Origin: CAMBDR01 sp046597185
GTDB taxonomy: Bacteria; Pseudomonadota; Gammaproteobacteria; Burkholderiales; Burkholderiaceae_D
Length of the DNA: 32,738 nt
Direction: 5' to 3'
Assembly: GCA_046597185.1 (NCBI GenBank)
Contig: JBKJLF010000438.1
Location: 1 to 32,738 of the forward strand
Shown here: positions 23,788-32,692 of the stretch, piece by piece
Numbering within the stretch: position 1 is the stretch's first letter
Layout of the letters: each line of letters opens with the position of its first letter
Made by a program: the position numbers and the translations under genes
Notes under the pieces: generated by a model
What the model was told of the DNA's origin: nothing
Database searches by the model: none
The model's input: the letters and a program-made list of their open reading frames with translations, nothing else

Positions 23788-26700
23788 ATGCTAAGCCTAC
23801 CCGGCTACCAGATCACGGAAGAAGTCCATCGTGGCTCCAAAACCACCGTCTATCGCGGCTATCGCGAGCATGACAATTGTCCGGTGTTGTTTAAAACCAC
23901 CAGCGCCGAGTTTCCGACAATGAACGAGTTGGCGCGCATGCAACACGAGTATGATTTAACCAAAGACTGGGAAGAAGATGGTTTAATTTGCGCCTATGCC
24001 CTGGTGCCCTGGCAAAATAGTCAGGTACTGATCCTGCAAGACATTGGCGGTGTTGCTGTTAAACAACTATTAACCAGCCAAGGCTTGCCGCTGGAGCGTT
24101 TTCTCACCTTGGCGCTGGCCTTTGCCAAAAGCCTGAGCCGGATTCATCAACATCAAATCATTCATAAAGATATCAACCCCACCAATCTGGTGGTCAATCC
24201 GCTGACTGACCAGGCGCAAATTATTGATTTTGGGATTTCTTCCCAACTCTCGCGCGAGATGCCAGCCTTGCTCAATCCGGGTCGGCTGGAAGGCACACTG
24301 GCTTACTTGTCGCCAGAGCAAACCGGGCGCATGAATCGCGCGCTGGATTACCGTACCGATTTCTATTCGCTCGGTGCCAGCTTTTATGAAATGCTCACTG
24401 GCCAGCCGCCGTTCAGTGCGCATGACCCGATGGAGTTGGTGCATTGCCACCTGGCGCGCACGCCGCGTGCGCCGCACGAGCTGAACCCGCAAATACCGGC
24501 GATTCTGAGCCAACTGGTGCTCAAGCTGATGGCCAAAACAGCGGAGGCGCGCTATCAAAGTGCGTTCGGCTTGATCGCCGACCTGGAAACCTGCCGCGAA
24601 TTACTCAGCGCAAAAAGTAGCACAAAAGGGGCCTCCACCACCATCGCCGCCTTTCCACTGGGGCGGCATGATGTATCGGAACGCTTTCAAATTCCACAAA
24701 AACTGTATGGCCGCGAAAACGAAGTGCGCGAAGTGTTGGATGCGTTTAACCGCGTCAGCCTGGGCCATACCGAAATTTTACTGGTGGCCGGCTATTCGGG
24801 CGTGGGCAAAAGTGCGCTGGTGCATGAAGTACACAAACCGATCACGCAAAAAAACGGCTACTTTATTGAAGGCAAGTTTGATCAATTCCAGCGCGACATT
24901 CCCTACGCGCCACTGATTCAAGCCTTTCAGGAATTAATGCGCCAACTATTAACCGAAAGCCCGGCACGCATCACGCGCTGGAAAACCCAACTCACGGCGG
25001 CGCTAGGCGCGAATGCGCAAGTCATCGTCGATGTGATACCCGAACTGGAAATGCTGCTGGGGCCACAAAATCCGGTGCCAGCCCTGCCACCGCAGGAGGC
25101 GCGCAACCGCTTTCAAGCCAGTTTGCGCCAGTTTATCGAAGTCTTTTCCCAGGCCGAACACCCACTGGTGCTGTTTTTGGATGATTTGCAATGGGCTGAT
25201 TCAGCATCGCTGCAATTTCTGGAAGAATTACTGCTGAAATCGCTGCAGCAATATCTGCTGATCCTGGGCGCGTATCGTGACAATGAAGTGCATGCCGCGC
25301 ACCCCTTCATGGTGGCACTGGATATTTTGCGCCGCAGTCAAGCCTATTTCACCATCATCAACCTGCAACCGCTGTCGTTTCCCGATCTGGGCTGCCTGGT
25401 GCGTGACACGCTCAGCCCCACCCGGGGCGATGTGACGCCGTTGGCCGAATTAATTTTGCACAAAACCGGCGGCAATCCATTCTTTGTCAACGCCTTTCTG
25501 ACTTGCCTGTATGAAGCCAGTTGGCTGACCTTCTCGGCCAGCGCGGGTGGCTGGCAATGGAATATGGTGGAGATTGAGGCGCAACAAATTACCGACAATG
25601 TGGTGGAATTGATGAGCCGCAAATTGCGCACCTTGTCCGAGTCCACACAAAAATTATTGGTGCAAGCCGCCTGCATCGGCCACCAGTTTGATCTGGGTAC
25701 ACTGGCGCTGATTGCCGAACGCGCCACACCCGAGGTCATGCGCGACCTCTGGCATGCGGTAAAAATTGGCATGCTTCAACAGCAAGGCGACTTTTTGCAC
25801 GAGCAAGCCTTGCTCGACCGCCCCGCTGATGGCAATGCGGCCAACCATGCCAACCATACTAAAGATGGTGGCCACGACAGCCAAACCGGTACCACCGCTT
25901 ACCGTTTTCGCTTCATCCACGACCGGGTACAACAAGCAGCCTACGAACTGTGGCCAGCCGCAGAGACCACCGCCCTGCATTTAAAAATAGGTCGTTTGTG
26001 GCTGCAACAATGGGACGCAAACCCGTCCGACGACACCTTGTTTACCCTGGTGAATCAATTTCATACCGCCGAGAGTTTGATTCACGATTCTTGCGAGCGG
26101 GTGCGACTGGCGCAACTGAATTTGCAAGCAGGGCGCAAAGCCATGGCTTCCAGTGCGTTTAGCTCGGCCTTGCGCTACCTGACCAGTGGGTTGGCACTGC
26201 TGGACGGCGGCGACTGGCAACAGCAATATGAGTTGACGCTGGCGCTGTCGCTCGAGCATGCCGAATGCGCCTACATTAACCACCAGCATGACACGGCCGG
26301 GCACTACTTCAAAACCAGTCTGGAACACGCCAAAACCGGCGAAGAACGGGCCCGGATTCATTTGAAACAACTGGATTTATACGGCAGCCTGGGCGATTAT
26401 CAGCGCGCCATTGCAGAAGGCCTGGCCGGCCTTGCCAACCTGGGGCTGCATCTACCGCTCCACCCGTCGCGGCCACGCATCTTGCTTGAATTTGGCAAAG
26501 AGCGCTGGCACCGCCGGGGCCGCAACACCAAAGCCCTGCTCGATCAATTGCCCGACAGCCAGAGCGAAAAATACCAGTTAATGGTGCGCCTGTTCTCAGG
26601 CATCATTCCCTTCGCCTTTTTTTCCAACCCGCCGCTGGTATCCTTGATCTGTACCAAATCAGTGAACCTGTTCTATCGCCATGGTTTTACCCAGGACGCA

Positions 26701-29499
26701 GGTTTCAGTTTGATGACGTTTTCATCCATCTTTACTCTCTTCAAACAATATGCGGTGGCTTGGGATTACGCCCAAAAAGCGCTGGAACTGAACCAGATTC
26801 GCAACGCCAACAGCCGCTGCATGTCGATCTGTATTTTTGCCACCCATATCAACCACTGGTATCGCCCGATCAACAGCAGCATCCGCTATTACGATCTGTC
26901 TTTGGCGCTGGCGCTTGAAATTGGCAACTGGAGTTATGCCACACTGAGTATGGCCAATCATCTGCCGGCACTGTTTGACACCGATTTAAGCGCCTTCAGA
27001 GAGCAAGCGCAACACTTTTACAAGGTGGTTGAACAAATCAACGACCCTTTAAAAGTCATCACCTGGTTTTCGTTTTGCATCAATTTGTCCGGCGAATTGA
27101 TGACTAAGGATTTCCAAAACGCACCCGCGCCGGATTTGACGGGTCTGGTTGAGCAAACCTTGGGCGAGACGCAAAATACCCCCATCTTGTTCTTTACCCT
27201 GACCTGGGCCGGTTTGAATGCGCTGATGTTTGCCGACTTTGAACAAGCCATGGCTTATTTGAAAAGAGCGCGCAAATATCTGTTTGCAGTAGCGGGCATC
27301 CATATGTCGGTGGATTATTTTTTCCTGCTGGCACTGATTACGCTGGGGAGCCCAACCCCATCAGAAAAACCCAAGCAACAGCAAAAAGTATTGCTCAAAG
27401 CCATTGGCAGGCTGCAAGGCTGGGCCAAGCAATGCCCGGAAAATTTTTCGCACAAATATTTGCTGGTACAAGCCGAAATGGCACGGGTTGAAGGCTACCG
27501 CGAGCAAGCCTCAGACTTATACGATCAGGCCATCATGGCGGCGCAAGAAAATGGCTTTATCCAGCATCAAGCCCTGGCCTGCGAACTGGCTGCGCGCTTT
27601 TATCAGAGTTATGGCAAGGCCGAGTTTGCGCGCATTTACCTGGCCAAAGCGCACTACCTGTACAGCAAATGGGGGGCGCACGCCAAGGTCAAACACATGG
27701 ATGTGCAATATGCCGAACTGCTGGCCAAAGCGGCGTGGACGCTCTCACCGGCCACCATGACCAAGAGCGGCACCAAAACCATCACCAAAACCAACACCAT
27801 TACCAATACCATCACCCTGACCACCACGCCACCGGAAGACGGCACCCGCTTGCTGGCATCGGAATCACTCGATTTGGCCACGGTCATGAAAGCCACGCAG
27901 GCGATTTCGAGTGAGATTGTGTTGGGGCTGTTGCTGGAAAAATTGATGCGTATCGTGATTGAAAACGCTGGTGCCGAACATGGCGTGCTGCTGCTGGAAA
28001 CCGATGGCGAATGGCGCATTGAAGCCGAGGGCAATGTCAATGATGCGATGGTGAGCGTGTTGCAGTCGCGCCCCCTGGTGCAATCGCTCGACCTTGCCGG
28101 CAGTCTTGCAGATGCGCCCCACGCCAGCATGGGCAGCAGCATCGACAACCCCGACAACATCGTCAAACCAACTGAAAACTCGTCTGCAAACCCCGCTGCC
28201 AGCGCGCAAGGCAAGCACTCGCCCGCCTTGCCGGTTTCACTGATCCAATACGTGGCACTCACCAAAGAAGCGCTGGTTTTGGATAATGCCGCAGTTCAGG
28301 GCCGCTTCGTCAATGATGCCTACATCGTGCAAAACCAGGCCCAATCGGTACTTTGCTCGCCAATTATGCATCAGGGCAAACTGGTTGGCATGCTGTATCT
28401 GGAAAATCGGCTGATCCCTTACGCCTTCACGGCAGATCGGCTGGAGGTATTAAAAATTCTGTCGTCGCAAGCGGCCATTTCCATCGAAAATGCACGGGTG
28501 TATGAAAACCTGGAATCGACGGTAGCCCAGCGCACCGCCGCGCTGTCCGAGAGCCACACCGCGCTATCAGAAAGCCACAATGCACTCTCGCTGGCTTACA
28601 CGGTGGCTGAAAGCTCGCGCCAACACGCCCAGGCGGCCGAACAAAAGGCTACCCAGGCGCTGGGCGAATTACGCTCGGCCCAAACCCAGTTAATTCAATC
28701 TGAAAAAATGGCCTCACTCGGGCAACTGGTGGCAGGCGTGGCACATGAATTGAACACGCCGATAGGCAATGCGCTGGCAGCGGCCTCGGCGTTTGTAGAA
28801 TCGAGCCAGGATCTGGACGCCACACTGGCACGGGGCGAAATCAAAAAATCCACCCTGACCGACTTTATCGACAATGCGGTGATGATTTCCGAAGTCATCA
28901 ACCGCTCGTGCCAGAGTGCCGCCACCCTGATCAACAGCTTCAAGCAAGTGGCGGTGGATCAAACCTCGGAACAACGGCGCAAGTTTGACCTACGCGCGCT
29001 GGTGGATGACAATATTGCGGCGCTACGGGCTGGCTTCAAGCATGAGCCGTGGCTGATTGAAACCTGGATTCCGGCCAATATTGAGTGTGACAGCTACCCC
29101 GGCCCGCTGGGTCAGGTGATCGCCAATCTGGTGCAAAATGCGGTGATTCATGGCTTTGGTGGGCGCAGCAACGGCAGCCTGAAGATTAGCGCCAGCTTAC
29201 AGGCCCCTTCAGCTTCTCATGCGCCATCGCATGCGCCATCTCAGTCGCAGATGGTGGAAATGATTTTTCTGGATGACGGCAAAGGCATGGATGAAAACAC
29301 CCTGGCGCATGTGTTTGAACCGTTTTATACCACTCGCCTGGGTCAGGGCGGCACCGGCTTGGGCTTATCGATTTCGCTCAATATTGTGACGGGCGTACTG
29401 GGTGGCACACTCAAGGCCGACTCCACCCTTGGCAAAGGCTCACAATTCACCTTGAGCTTCCCGCTCAAGGCGCAAAAAAAGGAGCGCGGAGCGCCGTGA
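23788..29499 (+). CDS. Giant hybrid Ser/Thr kinase - AAA ATPase - TPR - GAF - histidine kinase
   Basis: A 1903-residue signalling protein. Residues 1-270 form a Hanks-type kinase: 'VLFKTT' carries the Lys, 'HKDINPTNLVV' the catalytic Asp128, 'IIDFGISS' the DFG Asp147, and 'GTLAYLSPEQTGRMN' the activation loop. An AAA/STAND module spans about 300-700, with Walker A 'GYSGVGKS' (335-342) and Walker B 'LVLFLDDLQWAD'. Helical TPR-like repeats follow to about 1320, then a Thr-rich linker, a GAF domain (about 1365-1570) and a coiled coil. The histidine kinase has 'LVAGVAHELNTPIGNA' with His1653 and an ATPase with 'NLVQNAVIHGFGG', 'DDGKGM' and 'GGTGLGLS'. No membrane helix and no receiver domain are seen, so it is a cytosolic sensor that needs a separate response regulator. 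The gene is complete and divergent from the macroglobulin module. Confidence 0.95.
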   Translation: MLSLPGYQITEEVHRGSKTTVYRGYREHDNCPVLFKTTSAEFPTMNELARMQHEYDLTKDWEEDGLICAYALVPWQNSQVLILQDIGGVAVKQLLTSQGLPLERFLTLALAFAKSLSRIHQHQIIHKDINPTNLVVNPLTDQAQIIDFGISSQLSREMPALLNPGRLEGTLAYLSPEQTGRMNRALDYRTDFYSLGASFYEMLTGQPPFSAHDPMELVHCHLARTPRAPHELNPQIPAILSQLVLKLMAKTAEARYQSAFGLIADLETCRELLSAKSSTKGASTTIAAFPLGRHDVSERFQIPQKLYGRENEVREVLDAFNRVSLGHTEILLVAGYSGVGKSALVHEVHKPITQKNGYFIEGKFDQFQRDIPYAPLIQAFQELMRQLLTESPARITRWKTQLTAALGANAQVIVDVIPELEMLLGPQNPVPALPPQEARNRFQASLRQFIEVFSQAEHPLVLFLDDLQWADSASLQFLEELLLKSLQQYLLILGAYRDNEVHAAHPFMVALDILRRSQAYFTIINLQPLSFPDLGCLVRDTLSPTRGDVTPLAELILHKTGGNPFFVNAFLTCLYEASWLTFSASAGGWQWNMVEIEAQQITDNVVELMSRKLRTLSESTQKLLVQAACIGHQFDLGTLALIAERATPEVMRDLWHAVKIGMLQQQGDFLHEQALLDRPADGNAANHANHTKDGGHDSQTGTTAYRFRFIHDRVQQAAYELWPAAETTALHLKIGRLWLQQWDANPSDDTLFTLVNQFHTAESLIHDSCERVRLAQLNLQAGRKAMASSAFSSALRYLTSGLALLDGGDWQQQYELTLALSLEHAECAYINHQHDTAGHYFKTSLEHAKTGEERARIHLKQLDLYGSLGDYQRAIAEGLAGLANLGLHLPLHPSRPRILLEFGKERWHRRGRNTKALLDQLPDSQSEKYQLMVRLFSGIIPFAFFSNPPLVSLICTKSVNLFYRHGFTQDAGFSLMTFSSIFTLFKQYAVAWDYAQKALELNQIRNANSRCMSICIFATHINHWYRPINSSIRYYDLSLALALEIGNWSYATLSMANHLPALFDTDLSAFREQAQHFYKVVEQINDPLKVITWFSFCINLSGELMTKDFQNAPAPDLTGLVEQTLGETQNTPILFFTLTWAGLNALMFADFEQAMAYLKRARKYLFAVAGIHMSVDYFFLLALITLGSPTPSEKPKQQQKVLLKAIGRLQGWAKQCPENFSHKYLLVQAEMARVEGYREQASDLYDQAIMAAQENGFIQHQALACELAARFYQSYGKAEFARIYLAKAHYLYSKWGAHAKVKHMDVQYAELLAKAAWTLSPATMTKSGTKTITKTNTITNTITLTTTPPEDGTRLLASESLDLATVMKATQAISSEIVLGLLLEKLMRIVIENAGAEHGVLLLETDGEWRIEAEGNVNDAMVSVLQSRPLVQSLDLAGSLADAPHASMGSSIDNPDNIVKPTENSSANPAASAQGKHSPALPVSLIQYVALTKEALVLDNAAVQGRFVNDAYIVQNQAQSVLCSPIMHQGKLVGMLYLENRLIPYAFTADRLEVLKILSSQAAISIENARVYENLESTVAQRTAALSESHTALSESHNALSLAYTVAESSRQHAQAAEQKATQALGELRSAQTQLIQSEKMASLGQLVAGVAHELNTPIGNALAAASAFVESSQDLDATLARGEIKKSTLTDFIDNAVMISEVINRSCQSAATLINSFKQVAVDQTSEQRRKFDLRALVDDNIAALRAGFKHEPWLIETWIPANIECDSYPGPLGQVIANLVQNAVIHGFGGRSNGSLKISASLQAPSASHAPSHAPSQSQMVEMIFLDDGKGMDENTLAHVFEPFYTTRLGQGGTGLGLSISLNIVTGVLGGTLKADSTLGKGSQFTLSFPLKAQKKERGAP

Positions 29500-29544
29500 G
29501 CCACTTCCTTCACTGCAGTCCAGGCACCCACTCACCAACCGAAT

Positions 29545-29982
29545 ATGGCAAATCAAATGACAGTAGCAAAACCCAAAGCCAAACCAGGCACCAAACCAGG
29601 CACCAAGGCGGCGCACAAAACCCCGGCACCCCCGGCACCCCCTGCCCCTTCCTCCCCGCCCTTTATTCGCTTCTATCTCTCCGAAGACCTGCACGAAAAA
29701 ATGTTAGCAATCCTGGACACCATGGAGCAGGCAGCGGATGCAACCGACCACCGCGAGGATTTGGCCGATGTCATCGAGGCCTTCATGGATGCGGGCATGG
29801 CCGAGTACTTCATCAATCCACTCAAACTGGCCAATATCGGCTTTATTCTGGAACAATCGGCCACCCTGGGTTTGACGGGGGTGGAAACGGCCATGAGCTC
29901 GGTAATTCGTAAAATTATCAGCCGCATGGATAGCGTGCAATTGCTGTCGATCTGTGCTTCGATTCGCGGGTTTATGGCATGA
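29545..29982 (+). CDS. Conserved protein of unknown function after the giant kinase
   Basis: A 145-residue protein, on the same strand and 45 bases after the kinase. Residues 1-40 are Lys/Pro/Ala-rich (two 12-bp units encode KPGT) and look disordered. Residues 40-145 are a helical domain with 'FIRFYLSEDLHEKMLAILD', 'DVIEAFMDAGMAEYFINPL' and 'SVIRKIISRMDSVQLLSICASIR'. I recall similar uncharacterised proteins in betaproteobacteria, but no function. The start could be ATG 29545 or ATG 29557; neither has a clear ribosome binding site. It could be a partner or target of the kinase. It ends 4 bases before the convergent hydrolase gene. Confidence 0.7.
   Translation: MANQMTVAKPKAKPGTKPGTKAAHKTPAPPAPPAPSSPPFIRFYLSEDLHEKMLAILDTMEQAADATDHREDLADVIEAFMDAGMAEYFINPLKLANIGFILEQSATLGLTGVETAMSSVIRKIISRMDSVQLLSICASIRGFMA
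29581..29604. repeat. Two 12-bp tandem repeats (KPGT codons)
   Basis: AAACCAGGCACC occurs twice in a row in the disordered N-terminal tail of the small protein after the kinase. It is of the same 12-bp type as the repeats at 9565, 17433 and 19058. Confidence 0.7.
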
Positions 29983-29986
29983 GCAA

Positions 29987-30517
29987 TCAAGCCAAATCAA
30001 GTAAAGCCTGCGCCGTATCACACACCCGCAAGCTGCGGCCCATGGGCGCAGTCATATTCGACCATACCCAATTGTGATGTTCAATGATTTGGGTGGCCTT
30101 CAAGTGGGGCCGATTAGCGGTGGTATGCGCATCGGCCAGGGCGGTAACATTAAAGCCGCGCGACAAGGCTGCACGCAAGGTGGTATCGACACAAAACTCG
30201 GTCGCCAGGCCACACAGGTAAAGGTTTTTGCTACCCATTTGCTGCAACCAGGGCAATAGCGCGGTATCGGCAAAGGAATCACAGGCGGTTTTATCAAAAA
30301 TAATATCGGTCGCTTGAAAATGCAAGGCAGGTTCGATTTGAAAGCCGGGGCTGTCAAGCATGGTATCGGCATCGCTATTGCGGATAAACACCACATTACC
30401 ACCCGATTGGCGCATCGCATCAATGGCCAGATTGACGCGTGCGATAACGCCATCCTTATCATGGCGCGGGGTTTCGAACCAGGAGACTTGCATATCGATG
30501 ACGAGTAGCGTTTTCAT
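29987..30517 (-). CDS. Isochorismatase-like cysteine hydrolase
   Basis: A 176-residue protein starting at ATG 30517 ('MKTLLVIDMQVSWF'). A reading from 30823 adds about 100 residues with no family match, lying antisense to the PEP-CTERM gene, and is rejected. The cysteine hydrolase triad is complete: Asp8 in 'VIDMQ', Lys in 'IIFDKTACDSF' and Cys in 'GLATEFCVDTTLRAAL', plus the 'ALADAHTT' strand. Relatives include nicotinamidase, isochorismatase and ureidoacrylate hydrolase; the substrate cannot be chosen from the sequence. It is convergent with the small conserved gene and has no operon partner. Confidence 0.88.
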   Translation of the reverse strand: MKTLLVIDMQVSWFETPRHDKDGVIARVNLAIDAMRQSGGNVVFIRNSDADTMLDSPGFQIEPALHFQATDIIFDKTACDSFADTALLPWLQQMGSKNLYLCGLATEFCVDTTLRAALSRGFNVTALADAHTTANRPHLKATQIIEHHNWVWSNMTAPMGRSLRVCDTAQALLDLA

Positions 30518-30674
30518 GATCTTACTTGTGGGGAATGGAAGTAATGCCATTGTAATCGAAACATCGGAAAAAAGGCGGAAAAAAGGGACATCCACCTTTG
30601 CAAAGATGGCCGTCCCCAAAATCGGCAAAACCACCGACAAAACAAAAGATACCTGCCAGACTTGACGGCAAACC

Positions 30675-31022
30675 ATGTCCACCGTTGCTGGCACCTGGGA
30701 TTTGGGCGGCGGCGGTGGTGACCGGATTTTCCAGGCACCAAGCGGTGCCACGGTGACCAAAGTGGGCAACTCGCTCTTGAACGTGACTCTGCCAGTGTAT
30801 TTAACTTCTGGCAATAATAGCATCAGCTATTCCTATGAATCCCCGACTTTTTTTGAAGGTAGCGTCCGCGCCGGGCATCAGAGTTTGGGCGATGAAGGCT
30901 GGCAACTGGGCCAGGTTACGGTAACGGCTGTGCCGGAACCAGAAACTTATGCAATGATGCTTGCAGGCTTAGGGTTGCTGGGATTTTTGGCGCGCCGCAA
31001 GAATGCACAAAAATTGGGATAA
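30675..31022 (+). CDS. PEP-CTERM sorted protein, N-terminally truncated
   Basis: A 115-residue frame. The C-terminus is a PEP-CTERM sorting signal: 'VPEPETYAMMLAGLGLLGFLARRK' has the Pro-Glu-Pro motif, a membrane helix and an Arg/Lys tail, which direct secretion and processing by exosortase. Before it are about 85 Gly/Ser/Thr/Asn-rich residues of a secreted beta-type. Such proteins need an N-terminal signal peptide, and none is present; a TGA lies in frame at 30663-30665, just before the ATG. The piece is therefore probably a remnant, unless the start or a frameshift has been missed. No exosortase or exopolysaccharide gene is in the window. Confidence 0.7.
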   Translation: MSTVAGTWDLGGGGGDRIFQAPSGATVTKVGNSLLNVTLPVYLTSGNNSISYSYESPTFFEGSVRAGHQSLGDEGWQLGQVTVTAVPEPETYAMMLAGLGLLGFLARRKNAQKLG

Positions 31023-31037
31023 TCGTTTAAATTGCGC

Positions 31038-31576
31038 TTATTTTAACGCAGCCAATTGTTTTTCTGCATTGGCGCGTAACGTGCTTTTATCCGCTTCGCT
31101 CAAGGCTTTGTCCCCGCCCAGCAAATCCAACACTTTTTGGTAAGCGGCCTTGGCGCGGGCTGTATCGCCCACCCCCAGCGCCACTTCACCCAGGGTGTCA
31201 AAACCGTTGGCCGATTGCGCAAACAGTTGGCAATTCAATTCCAACACCTCCAGCGCCGGGCCAAACTGCTTTTTGCCGAAAAAACCATAGCCGATCTTGG
31301 CAATGCGGCCTTCCATCGCGCCAGTGAAGGAGGCAGACAGTTTTTTCAATGCGGCGCTGGCCTCATCGATTTGACTTTGCTTTAACTGGTCGAGTGCCGC
31401 CTGTTCGGCTGGCGAGCCGCCGGCGCACTGGCGGTATCGTGGCCCTGGTTGGAGGCCGGGTGGTAGATGCCGGAGCGGGCTGAAATCAAGTCGTCCACCC
31501 GCGCTTCCTGCTCGCGCGGCTGCAAGCCGCCGATATCAGAAAACTGCATGTAAATGGTGGGATTACCCACAGGCAA
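31038..31576 (-). pseudogene. Serine hydrolase (beta-lactamase family) with C-terminal TPR, broken by deletion
   Basis: Two frames read as one gene. From about 31576 to 31420 the minus strand gives 'GNPTIYMQFSDIGGLQ', 'EQEARVDDLISARSGIYHPASN' (split here), a pattern I know from the beta-lactamase-like serine hydrolase family just before its 'YNNWDF' segment. It then loses its frame near 31415. The second part (31349-31038, continuing from 'AEQAALDQLKQSQIDEASAALKKL') is a TPR tail with 'ALGVGDTARAKAAYQKVLDLLG'. The rest of the catalytic domain is missing between them, and no start or signal peptide is found. This is a pseudogene with an internal deletion of perhaps 250 or more residues plus a frameshift. 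The family of the first part is tentative. Confidence 0.55.
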
Positions 31577-31769
31577 TGGGATGAACTGCAGTTTTGGTGG
31601 GATGGATGGGAAACAGCAACAGGTGTTGCATCAAGACCGGACTAACTTTCATGATGCGCAGCCGCAACGCCCCGAATTATGAAATAATCACAGAATCGCG
31701 CTTTTTCCTGCGAGGGTATGTTTTACCCAAAATCTGTGTTATTTCACGCTAACGCACGCTCACCCTGTT

Positions 31770-32387
31770 TCACTTAAAAAGTATATCCAGTATCCGCTTA
31801 TGCGCAGTGCCAGAAAGGCTTGGGTGCCGATGCGTATCCCGTCGCGCATCGAATTTGCTCATGGTATGCACTACTGATCCGCCACTTTCAATTTTTGGCG
31901 GCGCTGCCCCAAAAAAAGCGTCCATTTTATTCGCGATCAGCCGCATGCCATCGTGTTCGAATTCCTCATCAAGCCCGCCATCCCCGTCCACTCGCATGCG
32001 CTGGGAGTCGATACGAATGATTTGTTTGGGTTTTTTCTTTTCCAGCGTATAGATCACGACAGCAATGTGTAATGTCTGGTTTGCGTACTGCGGAAGCGCC
32101 TTTATGTGCCGCAGCGCGAAGTCATTAAACTTCTTCTGGGATAAAGCGGTGACCACATCATCATTAACAACAAACACGCGATAACCAACATCCATAGATA
32201 CTTCCTCCAATATTTCCTGATAACGATGCACTTCCAAGCCATTGATATATCCCTCGCTAGCGGTTTGCACCGGGGCAAGACACAAGGCATCAAACTCGCG
32301 CATGGTCATGCTGTCCATCACGCCTGCGTCATGCAAACCTTTTGCCGTATCGTACAGCACATCCAATAAATTATCATGTTTGCTCAT
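31770..32387 (-). CDS. Hypothetical protein with a HigA-antitoxin-like N-terminus
   Basis: A 205-residue protein behind AGGTG and ATG 32387. Residues 1-40 ('LYDTAKGLHDAGVMDSMTMREFDALCLAPV') match the N-terminal segment found in HigA-like and similar helix-turn-helix antitoxins, but the helix-turn-helix that should follow is missing. Residues 45-150 are an unrelated soluble domain ('YRVFVVNDDVVTALSQKKFNDFALRHIKALPQYANQTLHIAVVIYTLEKKKPKQIIRID' in parts) that I do not recognise. The tail (150-205) is polar. A fusion caused by deletion, or a genuine two-part regulator, is possible. It stands 32 bases downstream of the orphan antitoxin on the same strand. Confidence 0.55.
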   Translation of the reverse strand: MSKHDNLLDVLYDTAKGLHDAGVMDSMTMREFDALCLAPVQTASEGYINGLEVHRYQEILEEVSMDVGYRVFVVNDDVVTALSQKKFNDFALRHIKALPQYANQTLHIAVVIYTLEKKKPKQIIRIDSQRMRVDGDGGLDEEFEHDGMRLIANKMDAFFGAAPPKIESGGSVVHTMSKFDARRDTHRHPSLSGTAHKRILDILFK

Positions 32388-32419
32388 CTTGCACCTATGT
32401 CAATCAATTATTAGCGACA

Positions 32420-32614
32420 TTATAGACGCTTAGGTTGGGTTTTCTCCGCCTCAGCAATGATGCCTTCCATTTCCGCCATTACTTCGTCATGCGCAACACA
32501 TGGGCGACCATCATCAAGCGATGCCTGAATTTGGGCGCAAAACCAATGATCATAGTCAACTGCTTGCTCTTCGGCCTCAAATTCCGAAGCAAAACGTAAT
32601 AATACAACGCTCAT
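32420..32614 (-). CDS. Orphan RelB/StbD-like antitoxin
   Basis: A 64-residue protein from ATG 32614. 'ASEFEAEEQAVDYDHWFCAQIQASLDD' and 'RPCVAHDEVMAEMEGII' match small antitoxins of the RelB/ParD-like group that normally sit before a RelE/ParE toxin. Here no toxin gene follows within the window: the next gene downstream is the HigA-like fusion at 31770-32387. The antitoxin may be orphaned, or may have a partner elsewhere. There is no clear ribosome binding site. A small palindrome GCGAC-ACGAA-GTCGC at about 32627-32641 lies 12 bases before the start and could be its operator. Confidence 0.65.
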   Translation of the reverse strand: MSVVLLRFASEFEAEEQAVDYDHWFCAQIQASLDDGRPCVAHDEVMAEMEGIIAEAEKTQPKRL

Positions 32615-32674
32615 ATCAATAATGGTGCGACACGAAGTCGCTTGTTAAAGTTGTTCCACTTAATTGAAAGGAAC

Positions 32675-32692
32675 CACCCGTATCACCGGGTG
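32675..32692. repeat. Short inverted repeat near the right edge
   Basis: CACCCG-TATCAC-CGGGTG forms a 6-bp stem with a 6-base loop upstream of the orphan antitoxin. There is no T-run. It may be a transcription stop for a gene beyond the edge or a regulatory site; its role is unclear. Confidence 0.4.

Noticed and set aside
30518..30823. N-terminal extension of the isochorismatase-like gene
   Set aside because: The added residues show no family match and lie opposite the PEP-CTERM fragment; the enzyme family starts naturally at 'MKTLLVIDMQ' (ATG 30517).
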